Of a stretch of DNA of 64,000 nucleotides, positions 25,421 through 34,689 are shown in pieces (position 1 is the stretch's first letter; each line of letters opens with the position of its first letter). Origin of the DNA: Salegentibacter echinorum (lineage in GTDB: Bacteria; Bacteroidota; Bacteroidia; Flavobacteriales; Flavobacteriaceae); contig NZ_FQVT01000004.1 of assembly GCF_900129445.1 (NCBI RefSeq), positions 1 through 64,000 on the forward strand, written 5' to 3'. The position numbers and the translations under genes are program-made. A model generated the notes under the pieces. That model did not search any database and was not told where the DNA came from. It saw only the letters and a list, made by a program, of their open reading frames with translations.

Positions 25421-27226
25421 CTACCGGGAGTTGTTATTGTATTTGGCTTCCAATTCTTTTTGAAACTCTTCCATGACCGGTTTAACGGTGCTTTCGGGGA
25501 GATCGGCTATTCTTATATACATCAATCCATCTACCGAATTATTGAATAAAGGATCTACATTAAAGGCAATTACTTTAGCATTTTGTTTAATGTATTTTTT
25601 TATGAGAATTGGCATTCTTAAGCCTTCAGGTTCTATTTCATCAATAATTTTATCAAATTTATTGAGGTCGGCTTCGCTGGCATCAAAAACAAAATCTTTG
25701 TCTGCGTCTTTTAATTTTACTTTAAACTCTTTTTTCGGCTTAATATATTGCGCCACATAAGGATCGTAATAATGGGATTTCATAAACTCTATCATCAAAG
25801 ATTTTGAGAAATTAGAGAATTTATTGCTAATACTTACTCCGCCAATTAAGTATTTATGCTCTGGGAAGCGCAAGGTACAATGTACAATTCCCTTCCAAAG
25901 TAAAAACAGGGGCATTGGTTTTTGCTGGTATTCTTTTGTGACAAATGCCCGTCCCATCTCAATAGAATTATTCATCATGCCATACAACTCTGGCTCAAAC
26001 CTAAAAAGATCCTGTAGGTAAAATCCGTTAATGCCATGTGCTTCAAAAATTTCAGAACCCATACCCATCCTGTAGGCTCCCGCTATTTTTTTTGCTTCGT
26101 TATCCCATAAAAATAGATGGTAATAATAGTCATCAAATTTATCCAGATCGGTAGCATTATTAGTGCCCTCGCCAATGGCCCTAAATGTGATTTCCCGCAG
26201 CCGGCCCATTTCTGTAAGAATATTGGGGATAATCTCTTTTTTTGCCAGGAAGACTTCATAATTTCGACTGGCCAACAAGCGTTTGTCTAATTTTCTACAG
26301 TTTTCTATTTCCGTTTCCATTAGATTTTCGGCCGTTTCTGTGGCAATTTTGCTGGGAGTTTTAGGTAATTTTAAGTTCTTTGGCAGCTTTTCAAAAAGAT
26401 TCTTCTTTTCAAAAACATTAGCGAGCATATAAGTTTTTCGACGTAAAAAAGCGGTAAAAGCTTCTAAATTATCGTGTTCAGTTTGATCTTCTACTGAAAT
26501 AGGATTACCAATACGCACTTTTATCTTGCGTCGTTTTTGAGTGAGCATTTCGCTGGGCAGTTTTGCTGTGCGAAAAATATCGTTCATCGAAGCCAGGCGA
26601 TAGAAAAAGGTGGAGTTTTTTGCGTGAAAATAGATTGGTAAAACCGGTACTTTTGCTTTTTTAATAAGTTTCATTGCCGATGGTTCCCAGGGTTTATCTA
26701 CAATAACTTTTTCGTCTTTATAAGTAGAAACTTCACCGGCGGGAAACATCCCTAAAGGTTTTCCTTCTTTTAAATGGGCGATGGCTTGTTTTATACCTCC
26801 TAAACTGGACTTGGCGTCCTTGTGCTCTTCAAAAGGATTAACGGGCATTACATAAGGCTGCAAAGGTTTTAAGCGATGCAACAGGAAATTGGCTATGATT
26901 TTATAATCTTCCCGCTGTTCAAGTAATAATTTCATTAAAATTATACCGTCTATAGCGCCAAGGGGATGATTGGAAATAGTAATGAATGCTCCCGATTTTG
27001 GGATTCGTTTTAGATCTTTTTTTGAAATTTCAAAGTCAATCTCAAAACCTTCAAGAATGGAGTCTATAAATTCTAAGCCTTGCAGGTTCTCGCGCTTTTC
27101 ATACTCTTTATTTATTCTGGAAAGCTTGGTTGTCCTTAATATTAGCCAGCCAATAGAGGTGCCCAATGGACCTAATTTATCCAGGTTCATGACTTTAGCG
27201 ACTTCCTTGGCATTTACTACTCCCAT
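25421..27226 (-). CDS. Bifunctional acyltransferase (PlsC + GNAT N-acyltransferase), OlsF-like aminolipid synthase
   Basis: At 601 residues this joins two acyltransferases. The N-terminal half is PlsC-like, with SNHPLGAID (H87 to D93), an FPAGEVS substrate motif near 185 and a PVLPIYF motif. The C-terminal half (about 300-550) is the hemolysin-type GNAT domain (REITFRAIGEG, DKFDDYYYHLFLWD, AGAYRMGMG). This order matches OlsF, which makes ornithine lipids by N-acylation and then O-acylation. Related Bacteroidota enzymes make glycine or other aminolipids. The amino acid used cannot be read from sequence. It would be a membrane-associated cytoplasmic enzyme. A TAAGTTTG box lies 125 bases upstream. 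Confidence 0.85.
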   Translation of the reverse strand: MGVVNAKEVAKVMNLDKLGPLGTSIGWLILRTTKLSRINKEYEKRENLQGLEFIDSILEGFEIDFEISKKDLKRIPKSGAFITISNHPLGAIDGIILMKLLLEQREDYKIIANFLLHRLKPLQPYVMPVNPFEEHKDAKSSLGGIKQAIAHLKEGKPLGMFPAGEVSTYKDEKVIVDKPWEPSAMKLIKKAKVPVLPIYFHAKNSTFFYRLASMNDIFRTAKLPSEMLTQKRRKIKVRIGNPISVEDQTEHDNLEAFTAFLRRKTYMLANVFEKKNLFEKLPKNLKLPKTPSKIATETAENLMETEIENCRKLDKRLLASRNYEVFLAKKEIIPNILTEMGRLREITFRAIGEGTNNATDLDKFDDYYYHLFLWDNEAKKIAGAYRMGMGSEIFEAHGINGFYLQDLFRFEPELYGMMNNSIEMGRAFVTKEYQQKPMPLFLLWKGIVHCTLRFPEHKYLIGGVSISNKFSNFSKSLMIEFMKSHYYDPYVAQYIKPKKEFKVKLKDADKDFVFDASEADLNKFDKIIDEIEPEGLRMPILIKKYIKQNAKVIAFNVDPLFNNSVDGLMYIRIADLPESTVKPVMEEFQKELEAKYNNNSR

Positions 27227-27350
27227 GTAGGCTTTAGTTTTTTAATTATAATTAAAATTAAACACTTTTGATGCAATTACTTCCTCGATTCAGGAAAACA
27301 TACATAAACTGCATGCCCGGTGCTTCAGTTTTGAAGCTTAAGATTATAGA

Positions 27351-27358
27351 CAAACTTA
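27351..27358 (-). promoter_or_regulatory. Candidate -7 box (TAAGTTTG) for the OlsF-like gene
   Basis: Perfect TAnnTTTG on the minus strand, 125 bases upstream of the start. The -33 TTG is not seen. Confidence 0.4.
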
Positions 27359-27422
27359 AATTATTTTTTCTATTATAGCACAGCGTGTTTATTTCCGAAG
27401 CTAAAAAATGCTTTAGCAGAAT

Positions 27423-28673
27423 TTAATCCCTGGTTACAATTTGCAGGGTGTTATGTGTGAGCTGCTTTAATAGAATTTGCTTGTCTTTCTCCAACTTTTC
27501 AATAGCTTCATCATTAAAATGTCTAATGGTAAAAAGACTAACGCCCGGTAAAAAACTCACTTTAAACCTGGCCTTTAAATGCTGAATAAGCTTGTCTAGT
27601 TGATTAAATTTATTGTTTACACAAACCGAAAAACTAATTGCCGAATTCTGGATAAGGTCCACCTTCATTTGATATTGATGGAATAATCTAAATACCTCGC
27701 TAATGTTTTCTTCTACCATAAAAGAAAAATCGAGTGTGGAGAGTGAAATTAACACCAGGTCTTTTTTTACAATAAAGCAGGGGATTTTTGGGAAAATTAA
27801 TTCGCCTTTTCCAACGCGGGTTCCCTCCTCCTGCGGATTCAAAAAAGGTTTTACAAAAAGCGGAATTTCCTTTTGCTGTAAAGGTTGCAAAGTTTTTGGA
27901 TGAATTACCGAGGCTCCATAAAAAGCGAGTTCAATAGCCTCTTCATAGGAAAGCTGCTGTAGTAGTTCTGGATCTTTAAATTCTCGTGGATCGGCGTTGA
28001 GTACGCCCGGCACATCTTTCCAAATTGTCACTTCTTCGGCATTTAGGCAATAAGCGAAAATCGCAGCAGTATAGTCGCTACCTTCCCGTCCCAGGCTGGT
28101 GGTGAAATTATTAGCATCAGAAGCGATAAAGCCCTGCGTAATATTAACTTGATCAACATCCAGGTGTTCTAAAATTGCTTCGTGGGTTTCTTCCCAATCT
28201 ACTGCGGCATCACGGTAAACACTATCGGTTTTTATAAACTTCCTGGCGTCTATCCAATTAGTTTTAAGTTGTTGACTGTTGAGGTACTCGCTAACAATTG
28301 TTGTAGAAAGTAGCTCCCCGTAACAAATAACCTGGTCGTAAACAAAATCGTATTGTTCAGATTTATTATGCTGAAGAAAATTCTTCAACTCCCTGAATAA
28401 CTGATGCACCTTGCCAAAAACCTGATGATTGGTATTTTGAAAAAGAGCTTCTAAATTTAGAAAATGACTATCTTCTATCGCTTGCAGGCTTTCAGGAACT
28501 TCTTTAGAAAACAAATAATCCTTTACAACAATTTCCAGGGCGTTGGTGGTTTTTCCCATTGCCGAAATTACGATAAGCTTGGGGCCGTTCCCCGTTTGTT
28601 GTAATACGTTTTGAACATTTCTTACTCCTGCCGCATCCTTTACTGAAGCGCCTCCAAACTTAAAAACTTTCAT
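27423..28673 (-). CDS. Aspartate kinase (monofunctional)
   Basis: The 416-residue enzyme phosphorylates aspartate, the first step to lysine, threonine, methionine and diaminopimelate. Seen are KFGGASV at 4-10, TSLGREGSDYTAA near 190 and the aspartate-kinase helix ASVIHPKTLQP. A C-terminal ACT-like regulatory region (about 290-410) follows. No homoserine dehydrogenase domain is fused. It is the last gene of a leftward operon with two GNAT genes, only 6 bases after the upstream GNAT stop. Confidence 0.93.
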   Translation of the reverse strand: MKVFKFGGASVKDAAGVRNVQNVLQQTGNGPKLIVISAMGKTTNALEIVVKDYLFSKEVPESLQAIEDSHFLNLEALFQNTNHQVFGKVHQLFRELKNFLQHNKSEQYDFVYDQVICYGELLSTTIVSEYLNSQQLKTNWIDARKFIKTDSVYRDAAVDWEETHEAILEHLDVDQVNITQGFIASDANNFTTSLGREGSDYTAAIFAYCLNAEEVTIWKDVPGVLNADPREFKDPELLQQLSYEEAIELAFYGASVIHPKTLQPLQQKEIPLFVKPFLNPQEEGTRVGKGELIFPKIPCFIVKKDLVLISLSTLDFSFMVEENISEVFRLFHQYQMKVDLIQNSAISFSVCVNNKFNQLDKLIQHLKARFKVSFLPGVSLFTIRHFNDEAIEKLEKDKQILLKQLTHNTLQIVTRD

Positions 28674-28679
28674 TATTTG

Positions 28680-29150
28680 TTATTCGATATTTTTCTTGAT
28701 CCCGGTTTCGTCCATGTGCACCGTGTACCAATTCTTTTTAATGTCTGCACCGGTATTTTCATAAAACTCCTGGGCATTTTTGTTACCTTCAGAAACTACC
28801 CATTCTACCCTCTTAACGTTGTTGTCATGACCATATTGCACGATTTTTTTATACAAAGCGCCACCCAGGCCTGTTCCTCGCATTTTTTCTCTAACAATAA
28901 GATCCTCCAGGTGAACAGTGCGTCCTTTCCAGGTAGAAAATCTAAAATAAACCAATGCCATTCCTTCTATCTTGCCATCAACATCGGCTACAAAACATTT
29001 AAAATTCTTCTCTTCAAATCCCTCGTGCTCTAGATCATCAACGCTAATTTCTACCTGGTCTGCGGCATTTTCATAGCTCGCTAACTCTTTTATTAGCTTT
29101 AAAACTTCGGGCATATCATCCCGCCTGGCTTCTCGTATAACGTATTCCAT
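28680..29150 (-). CDS. GNAT family N-acetyltransferase (copy 2 of a tandem pair)
   Basis: This acetyltransferase (156 residues from the chosen start) has the acetyl-CoA loop VREKMRGTGLGGALYKK (R-x-x-G-x-G/A) and a preceding STWKGRTVHLEDL strand typical of diamine/spermidine acetyltransferase-like GNATs. The start MEYVIREARRDDM is preferred over a Met five codons upstream by comparison with its tandem paralogue at 29221. The two share long blocks (YFR-STWKG-TVHLEDL-VREKMRG). It lies between that paralogue and aspartate kinase and is probably co-transcribed with both. The substrate is unknown. Confidence 0.87.
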   Translation of the reverse strand: MEYVIREARRDDMPEVLKLIKELASYENAADQVEISVDDLEHEGFEEKNFKCFVADVDGKIEGMALVYFRFSTWKGRTVHLEDLIVREKMRGTGLGGALYKKIVQYGHDNNVKRVEWVVSEGNKNAQEFYENTGADIKKNWYTVHMDETGIKKNIE

Positions 29151-29220
29151 AAGTTTGTTTTCCACAAAAATAAGAATAGAATTTAAAAAGTAACTTAGTT
29201 TTTAAGCCCTTTGGATATTA

Positions 29221-29703
29221 TTAACGTCCTTTATTTAGAAAATCTTCTATCGCCGGTCCATCCATTTGTACCGTGCACCAGTTTGTGAAAACCTTAGCTC
29301 CACTGCGTTGATAAAAGTCGCGGGCGTGTTTATTCCAGTCTAAAACTACCCACTCGGCCCGTTCAACGCCCTGGTCTTTTGCAAATTCTATAACCCTGGT
29401 ATAAAGGGCATTTCCCAGGCCCTTGCCGCGCATTTTTTCGCGAACAACCAAATCTTCAAGATGTACAGTTTTTCCTTTCCAGGTAGAATATCTAAAATAA
29501 CATAAAGCCATGCCTTCAATTTTACCTTCCACTTCGGCGACAAAACAGGTGAAAGAAGGGTTTTCACCAAAACCGTCCCGAACGAGATCTTCCGCAGAAA
29601 TAATAACCGCTTCAGGTTCTTTTTCAAATTCAGCCAGTTCTTGTATAAGCTCCAGAACGGCGGGCATGTCTTCTTTAGTACTTTTTCTAATATTGATGTT
29701 CAT
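29221..29703 (-). CDS. GNAT family N-acetyltransferase (copy 1 of a tandem pair)
   Basis: The 160-residue acetyltransferase has the acetyl-CoA-binding VREKMRGKGLGNALYTR motif and the STWKGKTVHLEDL block shared with the next gene. Much of the alignment over 150 residues is identical or conservative, so the pair arose by tandem duplication. The target is likely a polyamine or other small amine. A good promoter at 29722-29753 should drive it together with its paralogue and aspartate kinase. Divergent fbp lies on the other side. Confidence 0.88.
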   Translation of the reverse strand: MNINIRKSTKEDMPAVLELIQELAEFEKEPEAVIISAEDLVRDGFGENPSFTCFVAEVEGKIEGMALCYFRYSTWKGKTVHLEDLVVREKMRGKGLGNALYTRVIEFAKDQGVERAEWVVLDWNKHARDFYQRSGAKVFTNWCTVQMDGPAIEDFLNKGR

Positions 29704-29721
29704 AGTTTATAGCATTTAAAG

Positions 29722-29753
29722 CAAAAATAGGCAATAGATTTTTTTACAATCAA
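29722..29753 (-). promoter_or_regulatory. Promoter of the GNAT-GNAT-aspartate kinase operon
   Basis: TATTTTTG on the minus strand (29722-29729) with TTG either 17 bases (29747-29749) or 21 bases (29751-29753) upstream. The box lies 19 bases before the GNAT start. Confidence 0.55.
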
Positions 29754-29859
29754 TTGTTCTGGCGGTAATTTTAATGGGAAGGAGACTTTTAAAATGAAAA
29801 CTGAAGTTTAAGTAAATCCTCCGAATTTTAGTCTTGTTCAACATTCTTTAGCTAAAACG

Positions 29860-29890
29860 TTGTAGTAAGTGATAAAAATGAATATTTTTG
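29860..29890 (+). promoter_or_regulatory. Promoter of fbp
   Basis: TTG (29860-29862), 20 bases, TATTTTTG (29883-29890), matching both promoter halves, 25 bases before the start codon. Confidence 0.6.
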
Positions 29891-29915
29891 AAGCAAATAA
29901 CGATATTAGTAAATA

Positions 29916-30926
29916 ATGGTTAAAAAAAATCAGACTTTAGGTGAGTTTATTATAGAAAATCAGGCAGCTTTTCCATATTCTTCGGGAGAACTTTCCAGGT
30001 TGATAAGATCTATTCGTCTTGCGGCAAAAGTGGTTAACCACGAAGTAAATAAAGCAGGATTAGTTGATATTTTAGGTCTGCATGGGGAGACCAATGTGCA
30101 GGGTGAAGACCAACAGAAACTTGATGTTTATGCCAATGAAAAATTTATCCAGACTTTAATAAATCGTGAAATTGTATGTGGGATTGCCTCCGAAGAAAAT
30201 GATGATTTCATTACAATTTCAGGTAAGAATAACGACAATAAAAATAAGTACGTAGTTTTAATGGATCCTTTAGATGGCAGTAGTAATATAGATGTAAATG
30301 TATCTGTAGGTACTATATTTTCTATCTATCGCCGGGTTACGCCCATTGGCACGCCGGTCACTGCCGAAGATTTTCTACAACCGGGCAACAAACAGGTCGC
30401 GGCAGGCTACATTATTTACGGCACCTCTACAATGCTTGTTTATACTACCGGTTGCGGCGTAAACGGGTTTACCTTAAATCCCGCTTTGGGCTCCTGGTAT
30501 TTATCCCATCCAGACATGAAGTTTCCTGAAAGCGGTAAGATTTATTCTATCAATGAAGGGAATTATGTGCATTTCCCTGAAGGTGTAAAGAAATATATTA
30601 AATATTGCCAGGAGGAGCAGGAGGACCGGCCTTATACTTCCAGATATATTGGTTCCATGGTTTCAGATATTCACCGTAATATGATTAAAGGTGGTATTTT
30701 TATCTATCCAAAAAGTTCTAAAGCAAATAACGGAAAATTGCGTTTGCTTTATGAATGTAATCCTATGGCATTTATTGTAGAACAAGCCGGCGGAAAAGCC
30801 AGTAATGGTTATCAAAGAATTCTAGATATTCAACCGAAAAAATTGCACGAACGCGCTCCTTTTTTCTGCGGAAGTAAAAAAATGGTCGAAAAGGCTGAAG
30901 CTTTTATGGAAGAATTCAGTTCTTAA
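29916..30926 (+). CDS. fbp: Class I fructose-1,6-bisphosphatase
   Basis: The 336-residue enzyme dephosphorylates fructose-1,6-bisphosphate in gluconeogenesis. The metal and phosphate motif [20 protein letters not shown] lies at 117-136, with ASEEND (91-96) supplying metal ligands. Substrate residues follow in [13 protein letters not shown] and in [14 protein letters not shown]. The length is standard for class I. It is divergent from the GNAT-aspartate kinase operon and has its own promoter. A tandem GTTCAAG array starts two bases after the stop codon. Confidence 0.96.
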   Translation: MVKKNQTLGEFIIENQAAFPYSSGELSRLIRSIRLAAKVVNHEVNKAGLVDILGLHGETNVQGEDQQKLDVYANEKFIQTLINREIVCGIASEENDDFITISGKNNDNKNKYVVLMDPLDGSSNIDVNVSVGTIFSIYRRVTPIGTPVTAEDFLQPGNKQVAAGYIIYGTSTMLVYTTGCGVNGFTLNPALGSWYLSHPDMKFPESGKIYSINEGNYVHFPEGVKKYIKYCQEEQEDRPYTSRYIGSMVSDIHRNMIKGGIFIYPKSSKANNGKLRLLYECNPMAFIVEQAGGKASNGYQRILDIQPKKLHERAPFFCGSKKMVEKAEAFMEEFSS

Positions 30927-30927
30927 A

Positions 30928-31294
30928 GTTCAAGGTTCAAGGTTCAAGGTTCAAGGTTGCGTGTTGCGAGTTGCGGGTGTGGAGAAAACTCGCTGGTCCT
31001 TGCGAGCGACGAAGGAGCGTGGCAATCTTTTTTTAATTAGTGATTTTGTGTGACCTGTTACGGTTGCGAGGGTTCAAGTTTTGAATCTCATTGTACGAAT
31101 TAGTCTGGCCACAGATAATTAGGACTGTTAACTCGCAACTGAAAACTGCCACCTGTTTTTCACGCAAAGAAAGTGCAAAGTTTTCCGCAAAGCTCACAAA
31201 GAAAAATAGCGTTTAAAATAAAACGCAAGATCAAACAACCAGTTAACTGTTAAACTAAAAACTGAGAACTCACAACTGAGACTGCCAACTGAAA
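30928..31294. repeat. Mixed intergenic word-array region with tandem GTTCAAG
   Basis: Four exact tandem copies of GTTCAAG occupy 30928-30955 and run into gttgcgtgttgcgagttgcg. A single CATTGCGAG-type unit (tccttgcgagcgacgaagga, 30997-31028) follows. Next comes a region of cgcaaag-like words (31160-31202) and aactgagaactcacaactgag words near the TerB gene. No coding potential is seen in 367 bases. It is the densest mixture of junk-repeat families in the window. Confidence 0.65.
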
Positions 31295-31723
31295 CTACGC
31301 ATTTTTCTTCAGCAAATAACGATAATCGTCGAAATCAAGTTGTCCTGAAAATATTTCGATAGAGCGTTTTATAATTTTTTCTGAAATTTCGCTGGAAAAG
31401 CCCAAACCTATAGAGTAACGCTTAATAAGTTCCTCTTCTTCTTTGTCGATTACATTATCGGCAAAAATAATTTTAAAAAGGTCGTGCAAGTGTTCCAAAC
31501 GCTTTTCTTCACTATTATAAGAGCTAACCCGGAATTCCTGAGGATTTTCAACAATAGTTTTATATTCTTGTTCGGTAATATCTAATTTACGGGCGAAACG
31601 ATCTACTACTATTTTTTCTTGTTCATTAATCTCTCCATCTACGCTGGCTAAATTAACTATAGCAGCAAAATGGTTCACATTTCTAAGGTGTTCCCCGGAA
31701 TGAAATAAATCTGAATAAGCCAT
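31295..31723 (-). CDS. TerB-like (tellurite resistance family) protein
   Basis: The 142-residue protein is all-alpha with the TerB acidic pattern: AAIVNLASVDGEINEQEK, then KIIFADNVIDKEEEELI. These two D-G/N-x-I-x-x-x-E loops form the metal-binding repeats of the TerB/DjlA N-terminal family. I start at MAYSDLFHSG. An upstream extension would run through the promoter region. The function in Bacteroidota is unknown, and tellurite resistance itself is not implied. A TATATTTG box lies 17 bases upstream. Confidence 0.83.
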   Translation of the reverse strand: MAYSDLFHSGEHLRNVNHFAAIVNLASVDGEINEQEKIVVDRFARKLDITEQEYKTIVENPQEFRVSSYNSEEKRLEHLHDLFKIIFADNVIDKEEEELIKRYSIGLGFSSEISEKIIKRSIEIFSGQLDFDDYRYLLKKNA

Positions 31724-31739
31724 TTGTAATGTTTTAAAG

Positions 31740-31747
31740 CAAATATA
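31740..31747 (-). promoter_or_regulatory. -7 promoter box (TATATTTG) of the TerB-like gene
   Basis: Perfect TAnnTTTG on the minus strand, 16 bases upstream of the chosen start, supporting that start over the longer frame. No TTG was found at the -33 distance. Confidence 0.5.
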
Positions 31748-31968
31748 GGTAAAGCCAAAATTATTACTATCGAAAATACTTTTAAAATTTTTGCATTTAA
31801 TGTAATAGATTAAGATAAGCCTTTGCAATCATAATAAATATAAAACCGTAGTGCATAAAACCTGGACAATGAACATAAATATTCACTTTTCTAAAAGTTA
31901 CAGGTCGCTAATCTTTTCTTAATCTTTTCTTCAGGCTTTTCAATTTTATTAATTTCAGAAAGAAAAAA

Positions 31969-32997
31969 ATGAAAACACCATTACTGGTATTTGATGAAAA
32001 GGGAATTTTCTGCGAGCAGGCGGGGGTTTATCTTGATCCCTGGAAACCCGTGGATAAGGCGATTATTTCCCACGGGCACGCAGATCATTCCCGGTGGGGC
32101 CACAAGAAATATATTACACATCATACCAACGTGCCGATAATTAAACATAGGCTTGGCGATATCAAGGTTTCAGGCGTAGCCTGGGAAGAAACTTTTACAA
32201 TTAATGGGGTCACATTTTCTCTTCATCCTGCTGGTCATATAATAGGATCTTCACAAATTAGAGTGGCCTATAAAGGAGAGGTTTGGGTTTTTACCGGTGA
32301 TTATAAAGATGAGGTAGATGGTGTAGCGACTCCGTTTAAACCTGTAAAATGTCACACCTTCATTACCGAATGCACCTTTGGACTCCCTGCTTTTAAATGG
32401 CAGCCGCAAACAGAAGTGTTTTCAGAAATTAATAATTGGTGGCAACAAAATAAAGATGAAGGCACAACCTCGGTAATCTTTGGCTATTCTTTAGGCAAGG
32501 CGCAAAGGCTTTTAAAACATCTCGACACTTCTATTGGTGAGATTTTTACCCACGGTGCTATTGAGAATATGACCGATGTAATTAGGCCGTTATGCGAAAT
32601 GCCAAAAACCACGAGAATTACACGCGATACAAAAAAAGCCGATCTTAAAGGCAATATTGTAGTAGCGCCACCCAGTGCCCACGGTAGTACCTGGATAAAG
32701 AAAATGACACCATACATTACAGCTTCTGCCAGCGGTTGGATGACTTTTCGTGGGGCCAGAAGACGTAGAGCGATAGATCGTGGTTTTGTATTATCTGATC
32801 ATTGCGATTGGACGGGGCTTTTAAAATCCATAAAAGCTACGGGAGCCGAAAAGGTGATTTGCACTCACGGTTATACTGATATTTTTTCCCGTTACCTTGG
32901 GGAATTGGGTTATGATGCCCGCACCGAAGAAACTCAATATGAAGAAGAGAATGAAAGCCCCTCTCTAACCCTCCCCAAGGGGAAGGGAATTAAATAA
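31969..32997 (+). CDS. Ligase-associated DNA exonuclease (metallo-beta-lactamase fold)
   Basis: The 342-residue protein has the HxHxDH metal motif SHGHADH (34-40), later HPAGHIIGSSQI and the C-terminal LSDHCDW, as in the SNM1/beta-CASP-like nucleases. The family is known from operons with an ATP-dependent ligase, an Lhr-type helicase and the PdeM phosphoesterase, predicted to act in DNA damage repair. The last 14 residues (ESPSLTLPKGKGIK) are encoded by a GC-rich intergenic-type repeat (ctctaaccctccccaagggg), so the native C terminus has probably been replaced. The ligase starts 74 bases downstream. Confidence 0.9.
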   Translation: MKTPLLVFDEKGIFCEQAGVYLDPWKPVDKAIISHGHADHSRWGHKKYITHHTNVPIIKHRLGDIKVSGVAWEETFTINGVTFSLHPAGHIIGSSQIRVAYKGEVWVFTGDYKDEVDGVATPFKPVKCHTFITECTFGLPAFKWQPQTEVFSEINNWWQQNKDEGTTSVIFGYSLGKAQRLLKHLDTSIGEIFTHGAIENMTDVIRPLCEMPKTTRITRDTKKADLKGNIVVAPPSAHGSTWIKKMTPYITASASGWMTFRGARRRRAIDRGFVLSDHCDWTGLLKSIKATGAEKVICTHGYTDIFSRYLGELGYDARTEETQYEEENESPSLTLPKGKGIK

Positions 32998-33071
32998 AGT
33001 CCTCAAAATAATTTATGAATATGAAAAAGAAAGATGAAAATGAGGTAATTTCACCTGTCTCTGCAGGTGGT

Positions 33072-34667
33072 ATGAGAGACTTCTCCCAACTTATAAAAAC
33101 TTTAGACAGTACTAACAAAACTAACTTAAAGGTAGCTGCGTTAACCCATTATTTCAAAAATGCCCGGGATAAAGATAAAGTCTGGACTATCGCAATTTTA
33201 TCCCATCGTCGGCCGCCCAGGCCGGTAAATACCACTTTAATGCGTAGCTGGGCGTCTGAACTGGCCAATATTCCGTTGTGGTTGTTTGAAGAATCTTATC
33301 ATATCGTGGGAGATTTAGCAGAAACTATAGCCCTGGTAATCCCGGCGGCAAAAGAGGCTACAGATAAAAGTCTTCATCAATTTCTTCAGGAAATAATCGC
33401 GTTAAAAGCAAAGGGTGAAGAAGAAAAGAAAGCTTATTTACAGGAAAACTGGCTTGCTCTTAATTATTATGAGCGTTTTGTATTTACAAAATTAATCACT
33501 GGTAGTTTCCGAATAGGCGTGAGTCAAAAACTAATGACCCGGGCGTTATCAAAAGCTACCAATATCGATGAAGATATTCTGGCTTATAAAATGATGGGTA
33601 ATTGGAAACCCGATAAGATTAGTTTTTCCAAGTTGATCCTGGAAGAGCATGAGGAAGATTATTTGTCTAAACCTTATCCTTTTTACCTGGCTTACCCCAT
33701 AGATGGCGAGGTAGAAGAGCTGGGCGATGTTGCTGGCTGGAGTGCAGAACACAAATGGGATGGGATTAGATCCCAGGTGATTGTAAGAAATAACGAGTTG
33801 TTTGTGTGGAGCCGGGGCGAAGAACTGGTAACCGATAAGTATCCTGAATTTGAAAAATTTGTAGACTTGCTTCCAAACGGAACCGTTTTAGACGGTGAAA
33901 TTTTACCATTTCCAGAAGGGAAAATCGGGACTTTTAAAGACCTGCAGACCCGAATTGGCCGAAAAAATATCTCTAAAAAGCTGCTAAAAAAGACTCCGGT
34001 GATCTTAAAAGCCTACGACGTTTTGGAATGGCAGGGAGAAGATATTCGGGATAAAGCTTTTGCTGAAAGACGAAAAATCCTGGAAAAATTATTCAAAAAA
34101 GTTTCTTCGGAAGAAATCCCCTTGCATTTATCAAAGCGTATTTCCTTTGAAAGCTGGGATGAGGTAGCCAAAGAACGGGAGCGGGCGCGAGAAGAAAAAT
34201 CGGAAGGTTTGATGCTTAAAAAGCTGGGCTCGCCTTATTTAGTGGGAAGGAAAAAAGGCGATTGGTGGAAATGGAAAGTAGATCCCTTAACCATAGATGC
34301 AGTTTTAACCTATGCCATGCGTGGCCATGGACGGCGCAGTAATTTATTTACCGACTATACCTTTGGACTTTGGGATGAAGAAAAAAAGGAACTGGTCACT
34401 TTTGCAAAAGCATATTCGGGGCTTACCGATGCCGAGTTCAGAAAATTAGATAACTGGATCAAGAAAAATACCTTAGAACGTTTTGGTCCCGTGAGAAGTG
34501 TCACGCCACATCACGTTTTTGAAATTGCTTTTGAAGGAATTACCGAATCTAAACGACATAAAAGCGGTGTTGCCACCAGGTTCCCCAGGATGGTTCGCTG
34601 GCGCACCGATAAAAATATACACGAAGCAAACAATTTAGATGATTTAAAAGATTTGATTCCCGATTAA
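33072..34667 (+). CDS. ATP-dependent DNA ligase
   Basis: The enzyme (531 residues from this start) has an N-terminal helical DNA-binding domain and a nucleotidyltransferase domain with the AMP-accepting lysine in EHKWDGIR (K228). LDGEILPF is motif III, EGLMLKK motif IV and WWKWK motif V, followed by an OB domain. It seals nicks using ATP and is additional to the NAD-dependent LigA used in replication. An ATG at 33015 would add 19 residues with no family resemblance, so I prefer MRDFSQLIKTLD. It sits between the exonuclease and, after a repeat-DUF559-repeat cassette, the helicase. Confidence 0.93.
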   Translation: MRDFSQLIKTLDSTNKTNLKVAALTHYFKNARDKDKVWTIAILSHRRPPRPVNTTLMRSWASELANIPLWLFEESYHIVGDLAETIALVIPAAKEATDKSLHQFLQEIIALKAKGEEEKKAYLQENWLALNYYERFVFTKLITGSFRIGVSQKLMTRALSKATNIDEDILAYKMMGNWKPDKISFSKLILEEHEEDYLSKPYPFYLAYPIDGEVEELGDVAGWSAEHKWDGIRSQVIVRNNELFVWSRGEELVTDKYPEFEKFVDLLPNGTVLDGEILPFPEGKIGTFKDLQTRIGRKNISKKLLKKTPVILKAYDVLEWQGEDIRDKAFAERRKILEKLFKKVSSEEIPLHLSKRISFESWDEVAKERERAREEKSEGLMLKKLGSPYLVGRKKGDWWKWKVDPLTIDAVLTYAMRGHGRRSNLFTDYTFGLWDEEKKELVTFAKAYSGLTDAEFRKLDNWIKKNTLERFGPVRSVTPHHVFEIAFEGITESKRHKSGVATRFPRMVRWRTDKNIHEANNLDDLKDLIPD

Positions 34668-34689
34668 ATTATTTTCGGTTTAAAATTAG

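Noticed and set aside
30928-30955. Tandem GTTCAAG copies as a possible CRISPR or attachment site
   Set aside because: The units are 7 bases with no spacers and there are no cas genes or integrase. It is a short tandem repeat.
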